From Methylobacterium sp. UNC378MF (lineage in GTDB: Bacteria; Pseudomonadota; Alphaproteobacteria; Rhizobiales; Beijerinckiaceae), in contig NZ_FMWU01000008.1 in assembly GCF_900103195.1 (NCBI RefSeq), forward strand, positions 62,001 to 126,000: 64,000 nt of DNA, read 5' to 3'. The notes under the pieces are model-generated. The model was given only the letters and a program-made list of their open reading frames with translations. It had not been told where the DNA came from and did no database searches. A program made the translations under genes and the position numbers. Of the stretch, positions 52,318 through 60,688 are shown piece by piece. Each line of letters starts with the position of its first letter. The stretch's first letter is position 1.

Positions 52318-52562
52318 ATGCCGCGGAAATCGTCCGGGTCGACTGGCTTACCCTTGCGAAGAATCGCGATCCGGCCCGCATGGGCGAGCCGCACGGCGGT
52401 GCGGCGTACCGGCTGCATCAGCGGCCCCCAGCCATCCGGGTGCGGGCCGCCGAGGGCGCGGGCCACTTCCGACGGGCAGACGGTCTTGTCGGCGCCACGC
52501 TCGGCCACGAGGCGCAGCATCGTCGTCTCGATGGCGGCGTCGTCGAGTTTCGCGTCGGTCAT
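52236..52562 (-). CDS. DUF3253 protein
   Basis: The 108-residue protein is a small winged-helix-like domain: AAIETTMLRLVAERGADKTV, CPSEVARALGGPHPDGWGPL, VRRTAVRLAHAGRIAILRKG and DPDDFRGIYRLS. That is the DUF3253 family, of unknown function. The last 20 or so residues run past the domain and lie antisense to the end of the YdcF-like gene. Its ATG overlaps the stop of the upstream DUF599 gene by four bases. Confidence 0.85.
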   Translation of the reverse strand: MTDAKLDDAAIETTMLRLVAERGADKTVCPSEVARALGGPHPDGWGPLMQPVRRTAVRLAHAGRIAILRKGKPVDPDDFRGIYRLSLPAAGVTSEAPFGSGPGSQSGV

Positions 52563-53332
52563 GTGCGTGCCTCCTCGGCGGGCGACAGGAGCGGAGCCTC
52601 GAGCGGCCCTTCATGCGGGCCCTCTCCCGCGTCCAGGAGCGCCTTGCGGATCTCCGAGGCGAATTGGCGGCGCCACATGATGATCACGACGGCGGTCGTC
52701 GAGACGAACAGCACGTAGGGGCTAATGAACCAGCCGAGATAGGCGAGCGCGAAAAAGAACGCCCGCTGTCCGCGGGCGAAATGCCGCCCGGCGCTGACAT
52801 TCATGGCGGCGAGCCGCCGCACCGCCCGCAACATCTCGGTCTCGCTCGTGCCGGATCCCTTATGCGGCACGGCGCCGAGCAGGATCGCCGTGTAGTTGAA
52901 CAGCCTGTAGGCCCAGGCGAATTTGAAGAAGGCGTAGACGAAGATCAGCGCGAGACCGGCGACCTTCAACTCCCAGGTCAGGCGGTTCGCCACCGTCCCG
53001 AAGGGCAGCGTGGCAAACAGGTTCAGGACATCGTCCCCGGACCGCGACAGGGTGAGGACCGAGCCCAGGGCGATCAGCGAGGTCGAGGCGAAGAAGGCCG
53101 TGCCGTTCTGCAGCGAGGCGTTGATCTGCGTGTCGACCACCCGGTTGTCGCGGCCGATGACCTGACGCGCCCAGTTGGCCCGATGGCCGTTCATGATCTG
53201 GCTGAGGGAAACCATCCGTCCGCGCAGCTGGCCCACCGAGAGGCCGTAGGCGATCCAGGCGAGGATGAAGTAGAGCAGCGCTGCGAGATCGAGATGCGAG
53301 AAGGCGGCGTTGCCGGCGGACAGATCGGTCAT
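52559..53332 (-). CDS. DUF599 membrane protein
   Basis: The 257-residue protein has four hydrophobic segments (about 13-32, 75-95, 113-140, 190-225) and the DUF599 pattern with NGHRANWARQVIGRDNRVVD and FKFAWAYRLFNYTAILLGAV. The function of this conserved inner-membrane family is unknown. It is coupled by a 4-base overlap to the DUF3253 gene. A longer open frame upstream to 53464 is basic low-complexity sequence and was rejected. Confidence 0.85.
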   Translation of the reverse strand: MTDLSAGNAAFSHLDLAALLYFILAWIAYGLSVGQLRGRMVSLSQIMNGHRANWARQVIGRDNRVVDTQINASLQNGTAFFASTSLIALGSVLTLSRSGDDVLNLFATLPFGTVANRLTWELKVAGLALIFVYAFFKFAWAYRLFNYTAILLGAVPHKGSGTSETEMLRAVRRLAAMNVSAGRHFARGQRAFFFALAYLGWFISPYVLFVSTTAVVIIMWRRQFASEIRKALLDAGEGPHEGPLEAPLLSPAEEART

Positions 53333-53411
53333 GGTCTCCGGACGGCGGATTCGCGAAAGGGTTGTCCGGCATACCAGTCCGCGGACGCGCACTGAACCGG
53401 CACCGCTGCGA

Positions 53412-53696
53412 TCAGTCGCGCAGGATCCGGAATTCGCCGCCGTCCGGCACGTCACCGCCGGCACGCACGACGACGTCGGTCACGCGCGCGCCGGGCGGAC
53501 CCGAGCGGCACAGGGCTTCCATCTCCGCCACGGCGTCCGGAGCGCCGCTGAAGACCGCTTCGACCGCGCCGTCGTCACGGTTGCGCACGGAGCCTGAGAG
53601 GTTCCGGGCGCGGGCTTCGGCCTGCGCCCAGGCCCGGTAGGAGACGCCCTGGACGCGACCGGTGACGATGACGGATATCGTCCGGGTCTCGCTCAT
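53412..53696 (-). CDS. acylphosphatase
   Basis: The 94-residue enzyme hydrolyses acyl phosphates. It has the signature GRVQGVSYRAWAQAEARARN, whose Arg (in YRAW) binds phosphate, and LSGSVRNRDDGAVEAVFSG, where the Asn positions the water. In most family members the first motif reads GxVQGVxFR; here the Phe is Tyr. Length is normal for the family. It lies between the focA-like gene and the DUF599 gene on the minus strand. Confidence 0.93.
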   Translation of the reverse strand: MSETRTISVIVTGRVQGVSYRAWAQAEARARNLSGSVRNRDDGAVEAVFSGAPDAVAEMEALCRSGPPGARVTDVVVRAGGDVPDGGEFRILRD

Positions 53697-53718
53697 GGGG
53701 CGCGGTCTCGTTCGACAG

Positions 53719-53742
53719 GGCCCGCGCCGTGCGGCGCGGGCC
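53719..53742 (-). terminator. hairpin after the formate/nitrite channel gene
   Basis: GGCCCGCGCC and GGCGCGGGCC form a perfect 10-base stem with loop GTGC, about ten bases past the stop codon on the minus strand. There is no T tract. Confidence 0.55.
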
Positions 53743-53751
53743 GGAAGGGCC

Positions 53752-54600
53752 TTACTCGGCCGCGATCGGGCGACGGACGCCGGCTTCCATCGCCGAGGCC
53801 CGGCTGGCGCCGGTGCGGACATGGGTGGAGTAGAGCATCAGACCCGTGAAGGCGATGCCGCCCACGATGTTCCCGATGAGGGTCGGGATCTCGTTCCAGA
53901 GCAGGTAGTCCATCACCGTCAGGTGGCCGCCCATGAGGATCGCGGACGGGAACAGGAACATGTTCACCACCGAGTGCTCGAAGGTCATGAAGAAGAACAC
54001 CGTGATCGGCATCCACATGGCGATCACCTTACCGGGTACCGAGGTCGACAGCATGGCGCCGATGACGCCGGTCGACACCATCCAGTTGCAGAGCATGGCG
54101 CGGACGAAGAGCGTCAGCATGCCCGACGCGCCGTACTTCTCGTAGCCCAGGGTGCGCGCCTCGCCGATGCCGGCGATGAGCTTGCCGACGGCGTTCGGCT
54201 CCGTGGCGAAGCCGAAGGTGAAGACGATCGACATCATGACCGCCGTGGTCAGCGCGCCCGCGAAGTTGCCGAAGAAGACCAGCACCCAGTTGCGGGCGAT
54301 GCCCGCGACGGTGACGCCGGGCCGCTTGTCGATCAGAGCGAGGGGGGTGAGGACGCAGACGCCGGTGAACAGGTCGTAGCCGAGCAGGTACAGCATCGAG
54401 AAGCCGACCGGGAACAGCAGCGCCGCGACCAGCGGCTGACCGGTCGTCTGGTTGATCGTCACCGCGAAGGCGGCGGCGAGCGCCAGGATGGCGCCGGCCA
54501 TGTAGGCCCGGATGAAGGTGTCCTTCGTCGCCATGAAGACCTTCGCCTCACCGGCATCGACGGCCTTCTTCACGAAATCGGCGGGCGCCAGATACGACAT
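53752..54600 (-). CDS. formate/nitrite channel (FocA/NirC family)
   Basis: The 282-residue inner-membrane protein has the six-helix FNT fold: SYLAPADFVKKAVDAGEAKV, AAFAVTINQTTGQPLVAALLF, YDLFTGVCVLTPLALIDKR, NWVLVFFGNFAGAL, RAMLCNWMVSTGVIGAMLST and FEHSVVNMFLFPSA, with the conserved pore His in the last. FNT channels move formate or nitrite; formate is attractive here because methylotrophs make it from methanol. The specificity is not proven by sequence. An AGGGAG ribosome site precedes the ATG. Confidence 0.92.
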   Translation of the reverse strand: MSYLAPADFVKKAVDAGEAKVFMATKDTFIRAYMAGAILALAAAFAVTINQTTGQPLVAALLFPVGFSMLYLLGYDLFTGVCVLTPLALIDKRPGVTVAGIARNWVLVFFGNFAGALTTAVMMSIVFTFGFATEPNAVGKLIAGIGEARTLGYEKYGASGMLTLFVRAMLCNWMVSTGVIGAMLSTSVPGKVIAMWMPITVFFFMTFEHSVVNMFLFPSAILMGGHLTVMDYLLWNEIPTLIGNIVGGIAFTGLMLYSTHVRTGASRASAMEAGVRRPIAAE

Positions 54601-54746
54601 GCACAACTCTCCCTCGCAGGCGCACGCCGATCGTCGTTGACCGACGGGCGCGCTGCGCAATCACGGATGGCTGGCCGGGCGCGGTGCTGCCGTTCGCCCT
54701 CCAGCTCGATCGTGGGCAAGCATGTCGCGTACCAAGTGCGCGGCGC

Positions 54747-55178
54747 TCAGGCTGGGAGGCCGCGTGCCCAGGTGCCGAGTTCCCGCAGATAGGCCGGCGG
54801 GAGCTGCGCCGCGCGCGCGGCCGCGACGACGGCTTCGAGGTATCCCGGCCGCGGGCGGCCGGGCGCTGTGGAACATCCGCGATAGATCAGGGCGCGCTTG
54901 ACGCCCTCCCCCGTACGGACCGGCAGCGCCGCCTTGGTGTAGAGCCCTCCGGCGACCCCCTCGTAGCGGTCGAGCGCCGGGATGTCGTCGCGGGCCAGTT
55001 CCCAAAGAACGCCCCAGACGGTGCGCCGGGGATCGCGCACCACGGACGCATAGCCCTCGCGCATGATGATGAAGCGGTGGCCCGGCAGATGCCCACCGCC
55101 GATCAGCCTCGAAACCGGGCAGCGCAGCGCCATCGCGGCGGCATCCATGTTGGCGCCGTATGCGAAATAGAGGGGCAT
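54747..55178 (-). CDS. gamma-glutamylcyclotransferase family protein
   Basis: The 143-residue protein begins MPLYFAYGANMDAAAMALRC, the GGCT-fold opening with the YxxYGSN-like loop (here YFAYGAN), and has GGHLPGHRFIIMREGYASVV, TVWGVLWELARDDIPALDRY, in which the Glu is the likely catalytic acid, and EGVAGGLYTKAALPV. Members form 5-oxoproline from gamma-glutamyl compounds or act on gamma-glutamylamines. It is the last gene of a minus-strand run that begins at pccA. Confidence 0.85.
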   Translation of the reverse strand: MPLYFAYGANMDAAAMALRCPVSRLIGGGHLPGHRFIIMREGYASVVRDPRRTVWGVLWELARDDIPALDRYEGVAGGLYTKAALPVRTGEGVKRALIYRGCSTAPGRPRPGYLEAVVAAARAAQLPPAYLRELGTWARGLPA

Positions 55179-55209
55179 GCGGCCGCGCCTCGTCGGCCGA
55201 GTGGCTGAA

Positions 55210-55332
55210 TTACAGTCCCGCCTTGCGCCCGTCGGGCTGCACAGACCGCTCGTTCGCGCGGATGGCCGCATAGGCGAGCGCCAGCGTGATGGCGGGGATG
55301 ACGAATGTCACGAAGATCTCGCCCGAGCTCAT
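55210..55332 (-). CDS. very small membrane protein (40 aa)
   Basis: An ATG at 55332 opens a 40-codon frame encoding MSSGEIFVTFVIPAITLALA then YAAIRANERSVQPDGRKAGL. It has one membrane helix (about residues 6-26) and a charged tail. Its ATG overlaps the stop of the upstream 55-codon frame (ATGA), and GC at third positions is high, so it looks like a genuine, translationally coupled gene. No family recognised. Confidence 0.55.
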   Translation of the reverse strand: MSSGEIFVTFVIPAITLALAYAAIRANERSVQPDGRKAGL

Positions 55333-55496
55333 GGTCCGATGCCCCGAAGCACACGCCTCCCGATCCAATGTAAGCCCGTCGCCGCGCAAAGCCAGATCGC
55401 CGCGAAGAAGGCGGTCGCCGGCCGCAGGACAGGAGCGTTGGCGATCCCGAAGCTCATGGCGGTGATCGGCGCGACGAAGCCGATCACCGCGGTCAC
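55329..55496 (-). CDS. very small membrane protein (55 aa)
   Basis: A GTG at 55496 opens a 55-codon frame encoding VTAVIGFVAPITAMSFGIAN and onward to a C-terminal IGRRVLRGIGP. It has two short hydrophobic stretches (about residues 3-20 and 27-43). The frame is open back to the pccA stop region, so the exact start is uncertain. It starts about 30 bases after the pccA stop and overlaps the next 40-codon gene by four bases. Function unknown. Confidence 0.5.
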   Translation of the reverse strand: MTAVIGFVAPITAMSFGIANAPVLRPATAFFAAIWLCAATGLHWIGRRVLRGIGP

Positions 55497-55524
55497 GACC
55501 GTGATCGCGACGCGGGCGCCGCGA

Positions 55525-57528
55525 TCAGGCGAATTCCAGGATCACCGCGTCCACCGCCAAGCTGTCGCCTTCCTTGGCGTGGATCTTCCCCACCGTCGCG
55601 TCGCGCTCGGCGCGCAGCACGTTCTCCATCTTCATCGCCTCGACGACCGCGATCGGCTCGCCGTTCTTCACCTCCTGGCCCTCGGTGACGAGGATCTGCT
55701 TCACGAGGCCGGGCATCGGGCAGAGCACCTGCTTGCCCGAGCCCGCCTGCTCCTTCACCGGCATCAGGGCGGCGAGTTCCGCCTCGCGGCGGGTGTAGAC
55801 CCGGGCCTCGGCGGCCGCGCCGGCATGCTGCAGGAACACGCCGTTGAGCAGGCTGCGCACCTGGATCGCCACGCGCTCCGAGCCGATCGTGCCGATCCAG
55901 ACCGGCTCGCCCGGCCGCCACGCGCTCGCCACCGTGAGCGCCGTGCCGTCCTCCTGAGTCACGAGGAGATCCTCGCCCTCGGGCTCGACAGTCACCCGAT
56001 ACGTCTGGCCGGCCAGGATCACGACGCGCTCGCGCTCGAAGGAGAACAGGCCGGGCGCGCGCATCTGGCCCGAGATGCCGCGCTTGCGCTGGTTGAGCTT
56101 GTGGTCGATCGCCGCCGCCGCGGCCATCATGCGAATCGCGACCGGACCGGCCGGCTCGGGCGCCGTGAAGCCCTCCGGGAATTCCTCGGCGATGAAGCCT
56201 GTGGACAGGCGTCCCTCCTGCCAGCGCGGATGGGCCATCAGCGCCGAGAGGAACGGGATGTTGTGGCGGATGCCGTCGATGGCGAAGGCGTCGAGAGCCT
56301 CGGCCTGGGCGGCAATCGCCTCCGCGCGGCTGGGCGCCCAGGTGACCAGCTTGGCGATCATCGGGTCGTAGTGGATGGCGATCTCGCCGCCCTCCTCGAC
56401 GCCGGTATCGTTGCGCACGATCGCGGTGCCCTGCCGGCCCTCCTCCGGCGGCCGGTAGGTGGTCAGCCGGCCGATCGAGGGGAGGAAGTTGCGGGTCGGA
56501 TCCTCGGCGTAGACGCGGCTCTCGACCGCCCACCCGTTCAGCTTCACGTCGTCCTGGGTGATCGGCAGCTTCTCGCCGGCCGCGACCCGGATCATCAGCT
56601 CGACGAGGTCGAGGCCGGTGATCATCTCGGTGACCGGATGCTCCACTTGCAGGCGGGTGTTCATCTCCAGGAAGTAGAAGGACTTGTCCTGCCCGGCGAC
56701 GAACTCGACCGTGCCGGCCGAATCGTAGTGCACCGCCTTGGCCAGGGCGACCGCCTGCTCGCCCATCTTGCGGCGGGTCTTCTTGTCGAGGAGCGGCGAC
56801 GGTGCCTCCTCGATCACTTTCTGGTTGCGGCGCTGGATCGAGCACTCGCGCTCGCCGAGATAGACGACGTTGCCGTGCTTGTCGCCGATCAGCTGGATCT
56901 CGATATGGCGCGGATCGGTGATGAACTTCTCGATGAAGACGCGATCATCGCCGAACGAGGAGGCCGCCTCCGATTTGGCGCGGGCGAAGCCCTCCGCCAC
57001 CTCCTCGCCCGAATGGGCGATGCGCATGCCCTTGCCGCCGCCGCCCGCGGAGGCCTTGATCATCACCGGGTAGCCGATCTCGTCGGCGATCTTCCTGGCG
57101 TGCTCCGGCGATTCGATCACCCCGAGGAAGCCTGGCACGGTCGAGACCTCGGCGGCGGCCGCCGCCTTCTTGGACTCGATCTTGTCGCCCATGGCGGCGA
57201 TGGCCCCCGGGTTGGGGCCGATGAACACGATGCCGGCGGCCTCGAGCGCCTTCGGGAAGGCCTCGCGCTCGGACAGGAAGCCGTAGCCGGGATGCACCGC
57301 CTGGGCGCCGGTCTTCTTGCAGGCCTCGACGATCTTCTCGATCACGAGATACGATTCGGACGCGGCAGCGGGGCCGATATGGACCGCCTCGTCCGCCATG
57401 GCGACGTGCACGGCGTCGCGATCGGCATCGGAGTAGACCGCTACGGTCCTGATGCCCATCCTCCTGGCGGTCTTGATGACCCGGCAGGCAATCTCGCCCC
57501 GGTTGGCAATCAGGATCTTGTCGAACAT
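55525..57528 (-). CDS. pccA: propionyl-CoA carboxylase alpha subunit (biotin carboxylase + BCCP)
   Basis: The 667-residue protein joins a biotin carboxylase (about 1-450; [45 protein letters not shown]), a linking BT domain (about 510-590) and a biotinyl domain with EAMKMEN near residue 632. This single-chain layout is that of propionyl- or methylcrotonyl-CoA carboxylase alpha subunits. In methylotrophs using the ethylmalonyl-CoA pathway PccA is needed to convert propionyl-CoA to methylmalonyl-CoA. The beta subunit gene is not in this window. Two very small genes and GGCT follow. Confidence 0.9.
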   Translation of the reverse strand: MFDKILIANRGEIACRVIKTARRMGIRTVAVYSDADRDAVHVAMADEAVHIGPAAASESYLVIEKIVEACKKTGAQAVHPGYGFLSEREAFPKALEAAGIVFIGPNPGAIAAMGDKIESKKAAAAAEVSTVPGFLGVIESPEHARKIADEIGYPVMIKASAGGGGKGMRIAHSGEEVAEGFARAKSEAASSFGDDRVFIEKFITDPRHIEIQLIGDKHGNVVYLGERECSIQRRNQKVIEEAPSPLLDKKTRRKMGEQAVALAKAVHYDSAGTVEFVAGQDKSFYFLEMNTRLQVEHPVTEMITGLDLVELMIRVAAGEKLPITQDDVKLNGWAVESRVYAEDPTRNFLPSIGRLTTYRPPEEGRQGTAIVRNDTGVEEGGEIAIHYDPMIAKLVTWAPSRAEAIAAQAEALDAFAIDGIRHNIPFLSALMAHPRWQEGRLSTGFIAEEFPEGFTAPEPAGPVAIRMMAAAAAIDHKLNQRKRGISGQMRAPGLFSFERERVVILAGQTYRVTVEPEGEDLLVTQEDGTALTVASAWRPGEPVWIGTIGSERVAIQVRSLLNGVFLQHAGAAAEARVYTRREAELAALMPVKEQAGSGKQVLCPMPGLVKQILVTEGQEVKNGEPIAVVEAMKMENVLRAERDATVGKIHAKEGDSLAVDAVILEFA

Positions 57529-57628
57529 CGCTGGCGCACTGCTTTCGAGATCGCCGGATTGCGCACCGGCTTGACTGTCCCGATAAATCAGTTGCGCCGC
57601 GGACGGAAGCTACGCCTTGGTCTGAGGC

Positions 57629-58069
57629 TCAGGCGGCCAGGGCAAAGGTCATGCGCGGCGCCTGAACCGTGTCGCGGGCGCGTCGGTTCGCCTCCAGGGC
57701 GAAGGCGACCAGCGATTCGGCGCTGCTCTGCGCCTCGCGGACCACTTCCATGGCGATCCGGGCGCCCACCGCGCTCGGGCCCTCGCGGCCGCTGAGCGTG
57801 GCAGCGAGCCACGTGGCGACGTCGCGGTCGATGTAGCCGGTCGGGCGCGTTCCCCAGACGGCGAAGTCGACGACCGAGGCCACCAGGAAGTCGGCGAAGG
57901 CGTCGGAGCCGATCACCGCCCGCTCGAGGGCGATCAGCAGGTCGGCGTCCTCGCGGCTCATGAGGCCGTCCGGAAGAACCTCGCGCTTCAGGACCAGCAG
58001 GTCCTCGTCGCTGATCGTGCCGGCCGAAACCGCATGGTTGCAGAACTGTTGAACGGAGATGTTGGTCAT
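57629..58069 (-). CDS. conserved hypothetical protein
   Basis: The 146-residue protein starts MTNISVQQFCNHAVSAGTIS and is predicted mostly helical, with GLMSREDADLLIALERAVIG, FADFLVASVVDFAVWGTRPT and YIDRDVATWLAATL. The first half (EDLLVLKREVLPDGLMSRED) recalls the tellurite-resistance-TerB-like helical pattern, but the match is weak. No signal peptide. It is about 100 bases upstream of pccA on the same strand. Function unknown. Confidence 0.7.
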   Translation of the reverse strand: MTNISVQQFCNHAVSAGTISDEDLLVLKREVLPDGLMSREDADLLIALERAVIGSDAFADFLVASVVDFAVWGTRPTGYIDRDVATWLAATLSGREGPSAVGARIAMEVVREAQSSAESLVAFALEANRRARDTVQAPRMTFALAA

Positions 58070-58231
58070 GATCGCCTGCCTCCCCGACCTTTGCTGCGGT
58101 CGGCGCTAATCCCTGTGTGTCTTCAACTTACGGGACCGCCTCCCTTCCAGAGGTTAATGGCAAGATCTGAACGGAAGTTCAGGTAAACGCGTCCCGAGCA
58201 AGCAGGCTTATTGGGACGTTGACCGGTTGCG

Positions 58232-58810
58232 TTACCGGACGATGACCGTCGCTCCGACGGGGACCCGATTGTAGAGGTCGACCACGTCGATGTTGCGCAT
58301 CCGGATGCACCCGGAGGAGACCGCTTGCCCGATCTTTTCCGGCTCGTTGGTGCCGTGGATCCGGTAGAGCGTGTCCCGCCCCCGATCCGACAGGTAGAGG
58401 GCGCGGGCGCCCAGCGGATTCATCGGGCCGCCCTGCATGGCGTGGACGTGCGGCCAGCGCGCGATCATCTCGGCCGGCGGGTTCCAGGCCGGCCACTCCG
58501 CCTTGCGGTCGATGCGGGCGGTGCCGGTCCAGCCATAGGCCTCGTCGCCCACCGAGACGCCGTAGCGCATCGCCCGGCCGTTCGGCAGGACGAGGTAGAG
58601 CTGCCGCTCCTTCGTCTCGACCACGATCGTGCCGGGGGCCTCCCGGGTCGGATCGGCGATCTCGTAGCGGGCGAAATGCGGGTCGAACTCGGCCTCCGGG
58701 ACGAGCGCCATGAACGCGGCGTCGCGGGCCGAGAGAGCGGGATCGGGCACGCCTTTGAAGGTACAGCCCGCCAGCAGCAGGGCGCAGCCGAAGACCGATA
58801 TGATGCGCAT
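58232..58810 (-). CDS. L,D-transpeptidase (YkuD) lipoprotein
   Basis: The 192-residue precursor has a lipobox (LLLAGCTFKG, lipidated Cys16) and a YkuD domain (about 60-192) with GTIVVETKERQLYLVLPNGR and the active site HGTNEPEKIGQAVSSGCIRM, where the Cys is the nucleophile and the His precedes it. It forms 3-3 peptidoglycan crosslinks or attaches envelope proteins at the periplasmic side. The family is highly expanded in Rhizobiales. It stands alone and is divergent from the HDAC-family gene. Confidence 0.93.
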   Translation of the reverse strand: MRIISVFGCALLLAGCTFKGVPDPALSARDAAFMALVPEAEFDPHFARYEIADPTREAPGTIVVETKERQLYLVLPNGRAMRYGVSVGDEAYGWTGTARIDRKAEWPAWNPPAEMIARWPHVHAMQGGPMNPLGARALYLSDRGRDTLYRIHGTNEPEKIGQAVSSGCIRMRNIDVVDLYNRVPVGATVIVR

Positions 58811-58999
58811 GTCCCTGCCTCGACATTCTTCGCGGCCGGGGGAGCGCCGAGGGATCGAAGATCCCGGTCCGTCCGGCGGAAGAATCGTGCAACCATAAAG
58901 GGGCTACGGCACGCCGCCGTAGTCCGCGCGTTGCGCCCATGGCACATTGCCGGCTCCTGTTGCAGGTGCGCGACAGGCGAGCATCCGGGAGCGACCCTC

Positions 59000-59929
59000 G
59001 TGACCACCCTCTACGTGAGCCATCCCGCCAGCTTCGATCACGAGGTCCCGGAGGGGCATCCGGAACGGCCGGCCCGGATGCGCGCGGTGGAGCGCGCCCT
59101 GGAGGATGAGCGTTTTGCGGGCCTGGTGCGGGCCTCGGCGCCAAGGGCCGAGATCGAGGCGGTGACCCTCGCGCATCCGCGCGCATACGTCGACGCTCTG
59201 GTGGCGGCGGTGCCCGAGCACGGAATGGTCGGTATCGATTCCGACACGATCCTGTCGGTCGGGAGCCTGGAGGCGACGCTGCGGGCCGTGGGCGGCGGGA
59301 TGCACGCCGTCGATGCCGTCGTCGGGGGAGAGTGCCGCAATGCTTTCGTGGCCATGCGCCCGCCGGGGCACCATGCCGAGCGGACCCGCGCGATGGGTTT
59401 CTGCCTGTTCAACCACGCTGCCATCGCGGCCCGTCATGCCCAGCAGAAGCACGGCGCCGAGCGGGTGGCCCTGGTGGATTGGGATGTCCATCACGGCAAC
59501 GGCAGTCAGGACATCTTCTGGGACGATGCATCGGTGCTCTATTGCTCGACGCACCAGATGCCGCTCTATCCGGGGACCGGATCGCCGTCCGAGCGCGGCG
59601 AGAAGGACACGATCGTCAATGTGCCGCTGCAGCCCAACGACGACGGCGCGGTGTTCCGCGAGGCGTTCGAGACCGGCATCCTGTCGCGCCTGGAAGCCTT
59701 CCGGCCTGACGTGATCGTGATCTCCGCGGGCTTCGACGCGCATCGGCTTGATCCCTTGGCCAATCTTCGCCTGGAGGCGGAGGATTTCGGCTGGGCAACA
59801 CGCCGGCTCATGGATCTGGCGGAACGCTGTGCAAACGGCCGGATCGTCTCGATCCTGGAGGGCGGCTACAGTCTCGAAGGACTCGGGAAGTCGGTGGCCG
59901 CGCATGTCGACGCCTTGATGGGGCGCTGA
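59000..59929 (+). CDS. histone deacetylase family protein (acetylpolyamine/acetoin-type amidohydrolase)
   Basis: The 309-residue enzyme has the class II HDAC motifs VPEGHPERPARMRAVE, MRPPGHHAERTRAMGFCLFN (tandem catalytic His), LVDWDVHHGNGSQDIF (zinc-binding Asp and His), ISAGFDAHRLDPLAN (zinc Asp) and LEGGYSLEGL. Bacterial members deacetylate small amines or proteins. A GTG start at 59000 follows CGGGAGC; no ATG lies at the homologous position. Neighbours give no clue to substrate. Confidence 0.92.
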   Translation: MTTLYVSHPASFDHEVPEGHPERPARMRAVERALEDERFAGLVRASAPRAEIEAVTLAHPRAYVDALVAAVPEHGMVGIDSDTILSVGSLEATLRAVGGGMHAVDAVVGGECRNAFVAMRPPGHHAERTRAMGFCLFNHAAIAARHAQQKHGAERVALVDWDVHHGNGSQDIFWDDASVLYCSTHQMPLYPGTGSPSERGEKDTIVNVPLQPNDDGAVFREAFETGILSRLEAFRPDVIVISAGFDAHRLDPLANLRLEAEDFGWATRRLMDLAERCANGRIVSILEGGYSLEGLGKSVAAHVDALMGR

Positions 59930-60061
59930 CGGCCGTGCCGTTGCGGGCGCCTGCCGGAAGGCCATAATCGGCGGCCTGGAGATCGCCGCCATGCCACCAC
60001 CGGGTCGACCGAGGCCACCTGCACGACGGCCGCGTCGAGCCCGCCGCAAGGGCGACCGCCG

Positions 60062-60679
60062 ATGACGCGCGCCGGATTAGTGACTTACGCGCTGGCCCTG
60101 GGTGTCGCGGCCGCGATCGCCGGGCCCGGCGTTGTCGCCCTGGTCGCCCGGGCCCTCGGCTCGGGTTTCGGCGCCGCGATGGCCTTCTTGGTCGGCCTGA
60201 TCCTGGGCGACCTGACCTATCTGGCCGCCGCGATCTTCGGCCTGTCGCTGATCGCTGAGGCGTTCGGCACGGCCTTCGTCGTCGTGCGCTACGGCGCGGC
60301 GCTCTACCTTGCCTATCTCGCGTTCCGGCTCTGGCGCGCGGCCGGATCGGCGGCCCGGTTCGAGAGCGAGGCCCGCGACCGGTCGCTGACCAGCTTCGTC
60401 GCCGGGCTGACCATCACCCTGGGCAATCCGAAGACGATCGTCTTCTACCTCGCGATCCTGCCGACGCTCGTCGACCTGCGCGGCGTGACGGCGACGGATT
60501 TCGTGACCCTCGTTATCGTCACGGCCGCGATCCTCCTGGCCGTGATGACGCCCTACGCGGCGCTGGCGGCCCGGGCACGCGAGTCGCTGCGCCGCCCGGC
60601 CTTCCGCGCTCGGCTGAACCGCGGTGCCGCCGCCATCATGGCCGGCGCGGCGGCCTGGACCGTCCTGCGCCGCGCCTGA
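60062..60679 (+). CDS. LysE family transporter
   Basis: The 205-residue inner-membrane protein has six predicted helices and the LysE/RhtB pattern GPGVVALVARALGSGFGAAM near the N-terminus and GLTITLGNPKTIVFYLAILP in the middle. Members export amino acids or related compounds. Substrate cannot be read from the sequence. It is convergent with ribB, with nine bases between stops. Confidence 0.88.
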   Translation: MTRAGLVTYALALGVAAAIAGPGVVALVARALGSGFGAAMAFLVGLILGDLTYLAAAIFGLSLIAEAFGTAFVVVRYGAALYLAYLAFRLWRAAGSAARFESEARDRSLTSFVAGLTITLGNPKTIVFYLAILPTLVDLRGVTATDFVTLVIVTAAILLAVMTPYAALAARARESLRRPAFRARLNRGAAAIMAGAAAWTVLRRA

Positions 60680-60688
60680 CCGACGGCT

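Noticed and set aside
55177..57795. Plus-strand open frame of about 870 codons antisense to pccA
   Set aside because: It is a mirror of pccA caused by high GC; no domain or ribosome site.
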